64,000 nt of DNA, from the NCBI GenBank assembly GCA_964423425.1, contig CAYRES010000001.1:124001-188000 (forward strand), read 5' to 3'. Each line of letters opens with the position of its first letter. Within the stretch, counting starts at the first letter, position 1. The stretch is from CAYRES01 sp964423425 (GTDB lineage: Bacteria > Actinomycetota > Thermoleophilia > RBG-16-64-13). Of the stretch, positions 50,795 to 59,168 are shown piece after piece. The translations under genes and the position numbers were made by a program. A model generated the notes under the pieces. That model did not search any database and was not told the DNA's origin. It was given only the letters and a program-made list of their open reading frames with translations.

Positions 50795-51553
50795 ATGCCC
50801 GAAAACATCATCGATCTGACCGGCAAGACCGCGATCATCACCGGTGGTACACGCGGTATCGGTGCCGAGATGGTCAAGTGCCTCGCGCGGCAGGGGGCCG
50901 ACATAGCTCTCAACTATCGCAAGAGCGTCGATGAAGCTGCGAAGCTCATCGAGGAGCTTACGGCCATGGGCCGCAAGGCGATAGCCGTACAGGCCGACGT
51001 CTCCAGCCTTGACGACGCCGAGAAGATGGTGGCGCGCGTGGCCGAGGAGCTTGGTGGCCCGCACATCCTGGTGTGCAACGCCGGCATGAATTGGGATGGC
51101 GTCATCTGGAAGATGAGCGAGGAGCAGTTCGACCGGGTCATCGGAGTCGACCTGAAGGGCACCTGGAACTACCTGCGGGCCTGCGCCCCCTACTTCAAGG
51201 AGCAGCAGTACGGTCGCTTCATCTCCGTGACGTCCATCAACGGTATCCGGGGTAAGTTCGGCCAGACCAACTACTCCGCGGCCAAGGCGGGCGCCATCGG
51301 CATGACGAAGGCGGCAGCCAAGGAGTTGGGTAAGTTCGGCGTCACCTGCAACTCGGTGGCTCCGGGCTTCATTCTCACCGAGATGGGCGAGAGCATGCCG
51401 GCGGAGTTCCGCGATGCAGCGGTGGAAGAATCGGCGGTGAAGCGTGCCGGGTTGCCGGAAGACATCGCCTGGTTGGTGTCCTTCCTCGCCTCTGAGTGCG
51501 GCCGCCACATCACCGGTGAGGTGATCAAGGTCGACGGCGGGCAGTACATCTAA
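50795..51553 (+). CDS. SDR-family oxidoreductase (FabG/BadH-like)
   Basis: 252 aa, classical short-chain dehydrogenase. NAD(P) loop IITGGTRGIGAEMVKCLARQ, NAG motif VCNAGMNWDG, catalytic Ser-Tyr-Lys in SVTSINGIRGKFGQTNYSAA followed by KAGAIG. The 4-residue hallmark for NADP versus NAD is unclear. As the gene just before a BamA/Oah homologue, it could act on a hydroxy- or oxo-acyl-CoA of the ring-cleavage route, as BadH does in Rhodopseudomonas. A generic FabG role is the alternative. GGAGG lies 9 nt upstream. Confidence 0.87.
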   Translation: MPENIIDLTGKTAIITGGTRGIGAEMVKCLARQGADIALNYRKSVDEAAKLIEELTAMGRKAIAVQADVSSLDDAEKMVARVAEELGGPHILVCNAGMNWDGVIWKMSEEQFDRVIGVDLKGTWNYLRACAPYFKEQQYGRFISVTSINGIRGKFGQTNYSAAKAGAIGMTKAAAKELGKFGVTCNSVAPGFILTEMGESMPAEFRDAAVEESAVKRAGLPEDIAWLVSFLASECGRHITGEVIKVDGGQYI

Positions 51554-51702
51554 GATGCTGTCGTGGCCCCAGATGAGGGGCCGGCACGGCCTGGGCGGTT
51601 TTGGCGATTGAGCCGGCTTCCCAGGCCGGAGTCTAGTTGGTGCCGGGCGGGTAGGCACCGCGGCCCGGCGTGTAGTCGCGGTTCCAGAGGAAAAGGAGCG
51701 AT

Positions 51703-52845
51703 ATGAGCCTCGATTGGTTGCCAAGGGACGATGAGATCAAGAACCACGCTCTCTTCAAGGGAGAGCACTACTGGGGTACCTGGGACGATGCCCCCTGCGT
51801 CGTATACGAGAAGCGGCCTCTCACCGACCCGGAAGGCAATGAGGTCCCGGGCCTCTATGTCTCCTGGATCATTCTCAACAACCCCGCTCAGTACAACAGC
51901 TATACCACCGACATGGTGAAGGGCGTCATCGCGGGTTTCTGGAATGCCTCCACCGACCGCAGTGTGGTGGCGGTGGTGTTCACCGGGGCCGGCACCGCAG
52001 CTTTCTGCACCGGCGGCAACACCGTCGAATACTCCGAGTACTACTCCCGCAGGCCCACGGAGTATGCGGAATACATGGATCTGTTCAACGGCATGGTCGA
52101 TGCCATCCTCAACTGCAAGAAGCCGGTTATCTGCAGGGTGAACGGCATGAGGGTGGCCGGTGGCCAGGAGATCGGCATGGCTGCGGACCTGGCAGTGGCC
52201 GCTGATACCGCCGTGTTCGGACAGGCCGGTCCCAAGCACGGGTCTGCTGCGGTGGGTGGTGCCACCGACTTCCTTCCCAGCTTCCTCTCCATCGAGGACG
52301 CCATGTGGAGCGGCTTCATGTGCGAGCTGTGGTCGGCCTACAAGATGAGGGCCAAGAACCTCGTCTCCAAGGTGGCTCCGGTGCTCAAGAAGGATGGCGA
52401 ATTCATCCGCAATCCCCTTGTGTTTACCGACGCGTACGTGAAGGACGGCGAGATCGTATACGGCGACATGAAGACCGGCGCCGAGGCCAAGGCTGCCCGC
52501 GAGCTCATGGCTCAGTGCGAATACGATTTCGCCATGCTGGACGCTGAGGTCAACAAGATAGTGTGGACTCTGGCCAACCTGTTCGAGGGCTGCGTCCAGA
52601 TGTCGATCGACTCCATGCGCATGAAGAAGCGTTTCTTCTGGGATCAGGCGAAAGTCCTCATGCGCCAGTGGCTGGGCCAGAACATGATGCTCGATGCCTT
52701 CTTGGGCTTCCACGCCTTCTCCACGCGCAAGATCACGGGCAAGGACACCATCCACTTCCTCAAGTACCGCCAGTTGGTGGCCGAGGGACGCCGCATGGAC
52801 ATGGATGTGATCGAAGAGGTCATGCCCAAGCCGAAAGAGGGCTAG
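51703..52845 (+). CDS. bamA: 6-oxocyclohex-1-ene-1-carbonyl-CoA hydrolase (BamA/Oah type)
   Basis: 380 aa, crotonase superfamily but with the special length and blocks of ring-opening hydrolases. The blocks are EVPGLYVSWIILNNPAQYNS, MVKGVIAGFWNASTDRSVVA, CTGGNTVEYSEYYSRRPTEY, YMDLFNGMVDAILNCKKPVI and RVNGMRVAGGQEIGMAADLA. These match BamA/Oah from benzoyl-CoA degraders far better than ordinary enoyl-CoA hydratases. The enzyme hydrolyses the dearomatised ring to 3-hydroxypimelyl-CoA. AAAGGAG precedes the ATG. Benzoyl-CoA reductase genes are not in this window. Confidence 0.88.
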   Translation: MSLDWLPRDDEIKNHALFKGEHYWGTWDDAPCVVYEKRPLTDPEGNEVPGLYVSWIILNNPAQYNSYTTDMVKGVIAGFWNASTDRSVVAVVFTGAGTAAFCTGGNTVEYSEYYSRRPTEYAEYMDLFNGMVDAILNCKKPVICRVNGMRVAGGQEIGMAADLAVAADTAVFGQAGPKHGSAAVGGATDFLPSFLSIEDAMWSGFMCELWSAYKMRAKNLVSKVAPVLKKDGEFIRNPLVFTDAYVKDGEIVYGDMKTGAEAKAARELMAQCEYDFAMLDAEVNKIVWTLANLFEGCVQMSIDSMRMKKRFFWDQAKVLMRQWLGQNMMLDAFLGFHAFSTRKITGKDTIHFLKYRQLVAEGRRMDMDVIEEVMPKPKEG

Positions 52846-52909
52846 TTCCACGCAGGCTGCCCTTTCGGGGCGATTCTCGCACGTATGCGTGGCGGCGGCG
52901 CCCCACGGG

Positions 52910-52937
52910 CGCCCCCCCCCCGTACGGGGGGGGGGCG
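52910..52937. repeat. 28-bp perfect palindrome with C10 and G10 tracts
   Basis: The sequence is CG, ten C, GTAC, ten G, CG: a perfect palindrome. Another run of nine C lies at 52951-52959. It lies between bamA and the small gene at 53018 and may act as a terminator; homopolymer tracts invite slipped-strand change. Confidence 0.9.
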
Positions 52938-52970
52938 GGCGCCCCCTCGGCCCCCCCCCGCCGCTTCCTG

Positions 52971-53000
52971 GGGGGCTCCGGGGCCGGCCCCGGAGCCCCC
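52971..53000. repeat. 30-bp perfect palindrome
   Basis: GGGGGCTCCGGGGCC (52971-52985) followed directly by its exact reverse complement (52986-53000). In RNA it would fold as a hairpin with no loop bases to spare, ending 5 nt before the TATACT box of the next gene. Probable bamA terminator and possible operator for the following gene. Confidence 0.9.
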
Positions 53001-53017
53001 ACCGGTATACTCTTCCC

Positions 53018-53446
53018 ATGAGATTGTGGAAGAAGAGACGCGAACGGCCTCTCTGCATCACCCATAGCGATCCGCTCACAGGCACTGAGTTCGTGGTGGG
53101 GAGCCCGGTCGAAGTGGAGGGGAGCCTGTATGTGGTCACCGGTTGGAGAGAACTCCCTCCGGTTCGTCTTGCGCGCGGGGGCTCGGCCCGGGAGTGGGAG
53201 ATCTTGGGGCGTCCGCTCAAGGGGAGCGAGGTGAGCGAAGCCTTGGCGCGTGAGTTGGAGGACATCCTGCATCACCCAGCCCAGCTCGACTCATCGGCGG
53301 CACCTGAGACGCCCGCGCCTGAGGCCGGCCGGGAGACGGGCGTCCCCCACGACGGGAGGTCACAAGGCGCGGATCAGGGCGACTCTCACGACCGGGGTAG
53401 GCACCTCTCCCAAGACCAAGGCGAGCAGGGCTCCCAAGCCGGCTGA
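53018..53446 (+). CDS. Unknown 142-aa protein, probably leaderless
   Basis: I recognise no family. N-terminal part (about 1-85): MRLWKKRRERPLCITHSD, then GSLYVVTGWRELPPVRLA and EWEILGRPLKGSEVSEALAR, a small alpha/beta domain. The last 50 residues are acidic, Gly/Gln/Asp-rich and disordered. A perfect-looking TATACT box sits at 53006-53011, only 6 nt before the ATG, so transcription would begin at or next to the start codon. No SD exists. The long upstream frame extension through the C/G tracts is rejected. Confidence 0.6.
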   Translation: MRLWKKRRERPLCITHSDPLTGTEFVVGSPVEVEGSLYVVTGWRELPPVRLARGGSAREWEILGRPLKGSEVSEALARELEDILHHPAQLDSSAAPETPAPEAGRETGVPHDGRSQGADQGDSHDRGRHLSQDQGEQGSQAG

Positions 53447-53482
53447 GATACGCAACCGGGAGGCGGATCCCCGCCCCGCGGC

Positions 53483-54829
53483 TTACTTTGAGTCGGTTGT
53501 GTCCGGGAACGATGCCAGGGTCGCGCGGTGGTGCGCGACCCGCACGAGGTGCATCCAGCCGGAATCCTCCAAACCGTGGGTCAGCTCCAGAATGAGGTCT
53601 GCATGCCTCTCCAGCACCGCTTTCGACGTGTTTTCGCGGGCGAGCTCGCGCAGCGAGCCGATGATCTCCAGCATCCGGATGAGCACGGTGGGGGCCGAAC
53701 GGGCATAGTAGCGTAGCTGGGAGAAGCTGTGATTCAGGAGATCGGCGAAATCCCTGCTGCTTAGGAACAGGCGGGGTGTGCCCGCGTTGTCGTACACTAC
53801 GGGCTCGCGGGGTTTGCGCTGCACGAGGACGGCCAGGCCCACTCCCAGCCAGTTGAGACAGGCGAGGGCGGTGTGGGGGTCGTTGATGCCGGGGGAGAGG
53901 GCTCGTTCTGCTACTTCCAGCAACTGGCTTGCGCCGTGCGCCGCGTCCTGCTCGAGGGTAGGTTCGCGTCCCAGGAGGATGGCGCGTTCGATCTCATGGC
54001 GGCGATGCTCACCCACGTTCTCGGCGGGTGCGGCCCGGGCGAGGAGGTCGCCGGGGATCACGAAGTCGCTCGGGAGGGGAATCACCTGTATGGTGAGGCC
54101 GGCGCCGGTGGCCAATGCGAGCAGGCTCTCCCGGTCGATCGCCTGCACATAGCCGGGCCCGGAGGCCCTCACCTCGAGGTGGGCCCCGACTGCCGTTCGC
54201 TCAAAGAAGGATGTGCCGGCCGGCTGCTTCTTGCCGGAGGGTTCATCTTCGGATTCGGGATACAGGCGCTCGATGGTGCCTATGAACTCGTGGCCCACCC
54301 GGGCGGCGATACCGGTTGACTTCAGCGTGGCGGCCACGTGGTGGATGTAGAAGATGAGCATGCCCAGGTTGAGCGCCGCGAGCAGGAGGGCGATGGTGAG
54401 AGACACTCTGGGCACGGCGCGTTCTGCGCCGCTGCCCTCCAAGGCGAGCACGACGAGGCAATAGAGAAAGGCGGCGAGAAAAGAACCGAGCACTACTTGA
54501 TTGGCCTTGTCGGACATGAATGTGCGGATGAGATGTGGCCCGAACTGCTGGCTGGTGGCCGAGAGCACCACCATGGTGATGGAAAAGACCAGCGCGGCGG
54601 TGGTGATCATGGAGCCGGCGATGGCGGAGAGCACCTGCCGGGCCGCCTCCTGATCTCCGGCGAATACCCACCAGGGAGTCAACGAACCCGTCGGCCAGGC
54701 CGACGAGGTGAGCCGGTCGAGGAAGGTGGTGAGGAGGGCGAGCAGTACCGAAGAGGCAAGAAAGGTGGCCGGAACGAACCAGAACGTCGCTGACAGCTGG
54801 TATCTCAGGTTCTGTAGGCGGGTCCTCAT
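53483..54829 (-). CDS. DUF2254 membrane protein
   Basis: 448 aa. Four N-terminal helices (about 15-160): FWFVPATFLASSVLLALLTT, SMITTAALVFSITMVVLSAT, ANQVVLGSFLAAFLYCLVVL, and SLTIALLLAALNLGMLIFYI. A large cytosolic domain with RALSPGINDPHTALACLNWL follows. These are DUF2254 hallmarks. Function unknown. It lies 31 nt downstream of the GerMN lipoprotein on the same strand and is probably in its operon. Confidence 0.85.
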   Translation of the reverse strand: MRTRLQNLRYQLSATFWFVPATFLASSVLLALLTTFLDRLTSSAWPTGSLTPWWVFAGDQEAARQVLSAIAGSMITTAALVFSITMVVLSATSQQFGPHLIRTFMSDKANQVVLGSFLAAFLYCLVVLALEGSGAERAVPRVSLTIALLLAALNLGMLIFYIHHVAATLKSTGIAARVGHEFIGTIERLYPESEDEPSGKKQPAGTSFFERTAVGAHLEVRASGPGYVQAIDRESLLALATGAGLTIQVIPLPSDFVIPGDLLARAAPAENVGEHRRHEIERAILLGREPTLEQDAAHGASQLLEVAERALSPGINDPHTALACLNWLGVGLAVLVQRKPREPVVYDNAGTPRLFLSSRDFADLLNHSFSQLRYYARSAPTVLIRMLEIIGSLRELARENTSKAVLERHADLILELTHGLEDSGWMHLVRVAHHRATLASFPDTTDSK

Positions 54830-54860
54830 GCTGCGTGTGCCCCGTGTGTGCCGATGGCCG

Positions 54861-55769
54861 CTAACGTTCGATTGTAAGGGGTATCTCTACCAGGTTTATC
54901 TGTGAGCCGTCCTCTGCCGACTGCTCCCAGACGATGAGCGCGCCCAGTCCGGGTTCGTCGACCTCGAAGGGGAGGGTCACGTCGAACGCGCCCCGGGTGC
55001 CACTGCCCGATGCCGCTGTGACGAAATCCTCGAACACGATCCGGCCGTCCCAGCCTGTAATGGTGGCCATGAAAGTGGCCTCAAAGGTGTTGGCCGTCCC
55101 CGTGAGCTGCAGTGGACTCGTGACCGTGTCACCGGGCGCGACGCTCTCCACCAGGATAGCAGGGGTCACACGCTCGTAGTCGGCCCGTGTCTGCGGTTTC
55201 TCGAGGAGGAGTCCTTCACCGCTGAACACATCGATGGGTGTGCCTTCGATCGCGAGGCTGACGGCATCCACGGTGGGAAACTGGGTGAGCGTATAGACGA
55301 CTTGGGCGAGGCGCATGGTCATGGCGAACGTGCCGCCCCCCTGCTCGAATTCGCCGGAGAGGTTTACGGTGGCCACTCCCTCGTCCACGGTGACCCCCAA
55401 GAGTCTTGTCTCCGTGGGTATGGAGGTGGTGAAGCCCCACTCCTCCTCGGCTGTGGTGGGTTCGGAGAGGAGTTGTTCCATCGCCGCCACCGCGACCGCT
55501 TCTGTGCGAAGGACACGGCGGTGAGCGACACCCAACACCTCTCCGCGGACGAAATAGACATTGAGTGTCATCATGTCGGCAGGTTCGGGCGAGGAGGAGG
55601 TCGTGGTGGGCAACGCCGGCGTCGTCGTAGAGGTAGATCCGGGAGTCTGCGTGGTGGCCGCGGGTTGCTCGGCGGTGCCTTCTACACCGCACCCGGCCAC
55701 CGCGATCAAGAGCACGAGCAGCGCGAGTGCCGCTGCCAAGCCACGTGGTATTAGGTAGACTGCACGCAT
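54861..55769 (-). CDS. GerMN/Gmad2-domain lipoprotein
   Basis: 302 aa. Lipoprotein signal LALLVLLIAVAGCGVEG with lipobox Cys near residue 28, a Thr/Ser/Pro linker, GerMN domain (about 70-185: NVYFVRGEVLGVAHRRV, TVDEGVATVNLSGEFEQGGG) and a Gmad2 immunoglobulin-like domain (about 205-300: VTSPLQLTGTANTFEATFMA). In spore formers the pair occurs in germination proteins. In actinobacteria it is common as an envelope lipoprotein of unknown role. ATG at 55769 follows GGAGGAG; an ATG 15 nt upstream is overlapped by that SD. Confidence 0.88.
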   Translation of the reverse strand: MRAVYLIPRGLAAALALLVLLIAVAGCGVEGTAEQPAATTQTPGSTSTTTPALPTTTSSSPEPADMMTLNVYFVRGEVLGVAHRRVLRTEAVAVAAMEQLLSEPTTAEEEWGFTTSIPTETRLLGVTVDEGVATVNLSGEFEQGGGTFAMTMRLAQVVYTLTQFPTVDAVSLAIEGTPIDVFSGEGLLLEKPQTRADYERVTPAILVESVAPGDTVTSPLQLTGTANTFEATFMATITGWDGRIVFEDFVTAASGSGTRGAFDVTLPFEVDEPGLGALIVWEQSAEDGSQINLVEIPLTIER

Positions 55770-55916
55770 GTTCTGCTCCTCCATGAGTATCGTCTCTTCA
55801 GGTTGTATTGCCTGCGGGCCCTCCGATTCCTGCCGCCGGCATCGACAGGTGGAGCATCGGCGACCCGTATCGGGTAGACGCGCCCGCGGCAGCGATCGGT
55901 TGCCGGGGGGCGGCCG

Positions 55917-57542
55917 GTGAAGCCGGCGGGGGGCTCGCATCCTGCCGCGAAAGTGATGATCACGGCGGGGCTCATCATTGCCGCCGCGCTTGTGCTCGTG
56001 GCCCTGGTGACGGGTTTTGCCGGCGGAGGGAGGGATGATTCCTCCGGGCAGTGTGACTTCATGGTGTTGACGGGCGTCCCTTCCCCGCCCCGAGGTGAGG
56101 AGTTGGATGGACCGAGGGGCGCAACTGCTTCTGCCGCACCGTCTTCTCCCTCCGAGGTGGCCGGCCCCGTGGACGTTCTCGTGTATGGTTCCACGAGTGG
56201 TGGCCTGGGTGCGATAAGGGGCCTGAAACTGGCCTGTGAACGGACCGGCACCGGCCCGCTGACGGTGGTGCTTCTCAGTCCCGCCCCCGGGCTCGAGTCT
56301 CCCTTGGCCCAGGGATTGTCGGTCGAGGACGATTACCGTCCGGGTGTGGTGGGTGGTTTCTACGGTGAGTTCCGCCATGAGGTGATCAGGCACTACGAGC
56401 GGGAGGGTGTCTGGCCGCTGTTGCGCAACGGGCGGCTGGTGTATGAACCGGAGGTGGCCGACCGGGTCCTGCGCCGGTTGGTTCTCGAGGACGGTTCGCC
56501 TCCCGAATGGTCGCAGGCCGGTGTCCGGGTGATCTGGCTGCGCGGTCTTGTGCGCAAGGCAACCGACACCGGTGAGTTGATTCAGGTGAGGGTCGAACAC
56601 ATGGACGGTACCTACCTCGACCTCGAGGCCCGGTTCGCGGTGGATGCCTCGGTGGAGGCCGACCTGGCCCGGCTTCTCGGTGCCGACTACAGGATGGGGA
56701 AGAGTTCCCATCTCTACAACGACGTTGAGGGCCGGCATCCGGAGCCGCCCACGAAGGATGACTCCTTCAGTACGGCGCCACAATCCCTCGCCATGCTGCT
56801 CACGTTGTCGGTGAAAGAGAAGCCGGCCCCGCCCATCCACTCCCTGCCTGAGTGGAATGAGAGTGCCGTCCCCGGAGGTCTCCATGAGACTCTACCCGAG
56901 TTCATCCGGCGCAGTTTCCCCGGCAGCTGGTCGCTCCGGCATCCCCTTCCCCAGGATAAGCGGGAACTCAACGAGGGCTGGAACGACTGGGCCAACCCGC
57001 ACATCTCCTTCGCCTGGTACATGAACCCCGGCGAGCGCCTCGAACTGGTCGGCCAACTCCAGGCACGTGCCCTACACTATCTTGCGCTTATCCAGGGGCA
57101 TTTTCCGGAAGTCGGTCTCGCGACTCTGCCCTCGTGGCCCTATGTGCGGGGGGAGGTGATGGTGATGGGGCGGCACGTGTACCATGTCGATGAACTCGTG
57201 GAGGGGGTGGACGAGCCCATCGCCAAGGGCAAGTACGCCCGCTTCGACCGGCATGATCCTTTCGAGGGCACGCAGCAATCACCTGAGAGCGCCATCGTGG
57301 AGGTTCCCCTCGACGCCACCAGGCCGGCCGGCCTTCCGCGTCTGCTGGTCACCACCGCCCTCTCGGTCGACTACCTCACGTACAACTCTGCCTGTCGTAT
57401 GGAGCCGGTGCGCGCCAACGTGGGTGCGGCCTGCGGAGTTCAGCTGGCTCTTGCGCTCCGGGACGGCGTGGCGCCTCATGAGGTGCCCTACCCCGGCATT
57501 CGGGAGGAGTTGTTGCGGCAGGGCCACCGCCACCTGCAATGA
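55917..57542 (+). CDS. Membrane-anchored FAD-dependent oxidoreductase
   Basis: 541 aa. An N-terminal helix (MITAGLIIAAALVLVALVTG) is followed by a low-complexity linker and a FAD_oxidored-type domain. The glycine loop VDVLVYGSTSGGLGAIRGL is at about 95-113; later features are FAVDASVEADLARLLGADYR and the C-terminal MEPVRANVGAACGVQLALAL, typical of the family. Probably acts outside the membrane. Substrate unknown. GTG start at 55917 or an inner start at the helix; divergent from the GerMN gene with 147 nt between. Confidence 0.78.
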   Translation: MKPAGGSHPAAKVMITAGLIIAAALVLVALVTGFAGGGRDDSSGQCDFMVLTGVPSPPRGEELDGPRGATASAAPSSPSEVAGPVDVLVYGSTSGGLGAIRGLKLACERTGTGPLTVVLLSPAPGLESPLAQGLSVEDDYRPGVVGGFYGEFRHEVIRHYEREGVWPLLRNGRLVYEPEVADRVLRRLVLEDGSPPEWSQAGVRVIWLRGLVRKATDTGELIQVRVEHMDGTYLDLEARFAVDASVEADLARLLGADYRMGKSSHLYNDVEGRHPEPPTKDDSFSTAPQSLAMLLTLSVKEKPAPPIHSLPEWNESAVPGGLHETLPEFIRRSFPGSWSLRHPLPQDKRELNEGWNDWANPHISFAWYMNPGERLELVGQLQARALHYLALIQGHFPEVGLATLPSWPYVRGEVMVMGRHVYHVDELVEGVDEPIAKGKYARFDRHDPFEGTQQSPESAIVEVPLDATRPAGLPRLLVTTALSVDYLTYNSACRMEPVRANVGAACGVQLALALRDGVAPHEVPYPGIREELLRQGHRHLQ

Positions 57543-57679
57543 CCGGAGCGAGTCCGTGTGCCTTGCGGGCGGCGGCCGGACTTCGAGCGGATGCCGGGCT
57601 TCGAGCAGGAGCCGGCCTGCGCGGAGCGAATGGTGTGCTGGGGGGGTGTGCCGGAAGTGCTTGAAGGAGGAGATGTCGG

Positions 57680-58591
57680 ATGGTGTCGCTTCTCGACCGT
57701 GTGACTGTGGGCTCGGCAGCCCTTCTCTCCCGGAGGGGTCGCTTCTTTGCAGATGGTGTTCTCTGCCCCACGCTTGGCGAGCATTTCGATGTGGTGGCGC
57801 TCACTCTGCCCTCGGGCCTGTCCCGGCCGGAGGATGGGGAGGTGCGCGAGGTCCACGCCGAGACCGCCTCGGGCAACCTCGGGGCAGCCTATCAGATCGC
57901 ACAATGGCTGGGTCCGGACCATCCGCTCATCGTCTTCCACCACGGCAGCAACGAGCGGCCCTACGACTACAGTCGCACGGCTAAGAACACCTTCAAGCGG
58001 GTGTTCTTCAGCAGAGGCGGCACGTTTCCCGCGAATCTGGTGAACCTGCGCGCTCCATTCCATCAGTCGCTCAAGGAGTACGCGGAGGGTATTCGGGAGC
58101 TGCATCGCTTCGGGGCGTTGTTGATGACATCGGTCGCTCTGGTCGAGGAGGTGGTGAGGCATGCGCGGGCGGGCGGAATCCGGCAGGTGGTGGTATGTGG
58201 TTGCAGCCTGGGGGGCTGGGTGACGAACCTTCACCGCGCCTACTCCGCATCTGCGGACGTCTACGTTCCCATGTTGGCCGGAGCAGCGCTGGGAGACATG
58301 TTTGTCGATTCGGTGTACCGCCGGCTCGTGGGAGGCGAAGGTAGGCGCCGCCCGGAGGTGGTACGGAAGGCACTCAACTTCGAGGAGGAGTTCGCCGCCA
58401 ACCGGGAGGCAAACGTGTTCCCCCTCCTTGCCCGCCATGATGCCATCGTGGTGTTCGAACGCCAGAAGCGCTGTTATGAGGGCCGCCATCCCCTCGCGGT
58501 TATAGACCGGGGGCACACGAGCGGGATGCTCGCCCCACTCGCCCTGCGCCGGCATCTGGGGAGCGTGCTCGACGGGAAGGTTCCCGCATGA
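57680..58591 (+). CDS. Alpha/beta-hydrolase
   Basis: 303 aa. Oxyanion region IVFHHGSNERPYDYS, nucleophile elbow VVVCGCSLGGWVTNLHRAY with Ser in GCSLGG, and late His in VIDRGHTSGML. The Ser-His arrangement is right for an esterase or lipase-like hydrolase. No signal peptide, so cytosolic. AAGGAGGAG lies 11 nt before the ATG. It overlaps the next small gene (ATGA). Substrate unknown. Confidence 0.82.
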   Translation: MVSLLDRVTVGSAALLSRRGRFFADGVLCPTLGEHFDVVALTLPSGLSRPEDGEVREVHAETASGNLGAAYQIAQWLGPDHPLIVFHHGSNERPYDYSRTAKNTFKRVFFSRGGTFPANLVNLRAPFHQSLKEYAEGIRELHRFGALLMTSVALVEEVVRHARAGGIRQVVVCGCSLGGWVTNLHRAYSASADVYVPMLAGAALGDMFVDSVYRRLVGGEGRRRPEVVRKALNFEEEFAANREANVFPLLARHDAIVVFERQKRCYEGRHPLAVIDRGHTSGMLAPLALRRHLGSVLDGKVPA

Positions 58592-58797
58592 GCGGTGTGA
58601 GAGTGTTCCGCACTCTGCTCCGGGGCGACGGTCGCTGGGAGGTCCGGGCGGACGGGGAGAAGGTACCAAGGGCTACGTATTCAAGCCAGGCTCTCGCGTG
58701 GCGCCAGGCGAAAGATCTGGCTCGCTACGCCGATGAGGGTACGGCGGTGCTCCACAAACGGGACGGCGGCGTACGCGTCACACATGCCTACAACTGA
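58588..58797 (+). CDS. DUF2188-like small protein
   Basis: 69 aa. RTLLRGDGRWEVRADGEKVP, then SSQALAWRQAKDLARYADEG and AVLHKRDGGVRVTHAYN is the DUF2188 pattern: two strands, a helix and a terminal strand. Overlaps the hydrolase stop by 4 nt (translationally coupled). Role unknown. Confidence 0.75.
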   Translation: MSGVRVFRTLLRGDGRWEVRADGEKVPRATYSSQALAWRQAKDLARYADEGTAVLHKRDGGVRVTHAYN

Positions 58798-58808
58798 AGG
58801 GCTGAGAG

Positions 58809-58847
58809 GCGCCCGGGGCCGGCACGGGTAGTGCCGGCCCCGGGCGC
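58809..58847. terminator. 17-bp perfect bidirectional hairpin
   Basis: Arms 58809-58825 and 58831-58847, loop GGGTA, lie between convergent 58797 and 58857 gene ends. All but two pairs are G-C. No T-run on either side. Confidence 0.75.
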
Positions 58848-58856
58848 AGACCTCCT

Positions 58857-59168
58857 CTACCAGCGGGACCCGCCTCCGTAGTTGCCTCCGCGACGGTCTG
58901 CACCGCCGGTGCGGGGAGCCGGTTCCTTGGCTATCTCGACCTTCAGCGTGCGGCCCTCCAATTCCGCGCCGTTCATGGCGCCGACCGCCGACTGGGCCTC
59001 TGCTTCGCTTCCCATCTCGACGAAGCCGAAGCCCTTGGGCCGGCCGGTGCCCCTGTCGATGATGAGCTTGACCGACACTACTTCACCGTGCGCTCCGAAT
59101 GCCTCCTCCACTGTCTGCTCTGAGGTGCCGTAGCTGAGATTACCGACATACAGTTTCGCCGAGCCCAT
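58857..59168 (-). CDS. RRM-domain RNA-binding protein
   Basis: 103 aa. A single RRM: RNP2 KLYVGNLSYG and RNP1 RPKGFGFVEMGSEAEA, with a Gly/Arg-rich tail (RRGGNYGGGSRW). Like cyanobacterial Rbp and related bacterial glycine-rich proteins, it probably binds RNA and may respond to cold. ATG at 59168 follows GGAGGGTTCG. No other gene belongs to its unit. Confidence 0.93.
   Translation of the reverse strand: MGSAKLYVGNLSYGTSEQTVEEAFGAHGEVVSVKLIIDRGTGRPKGFGFVEMGSEAEAQSAVGAMNGAELEGRTLKVEIAKEPAPRTGGADRRGGNYGGGSRW

Noticed and set aside
52889..53017. Upstream extension of the small gene at 53018 through the C/G tracts
   Set aside because: It would encode Gly/Pro/Arg repeats from homopolymers; the TATACT box 6 nt before 53018 supports the later start.
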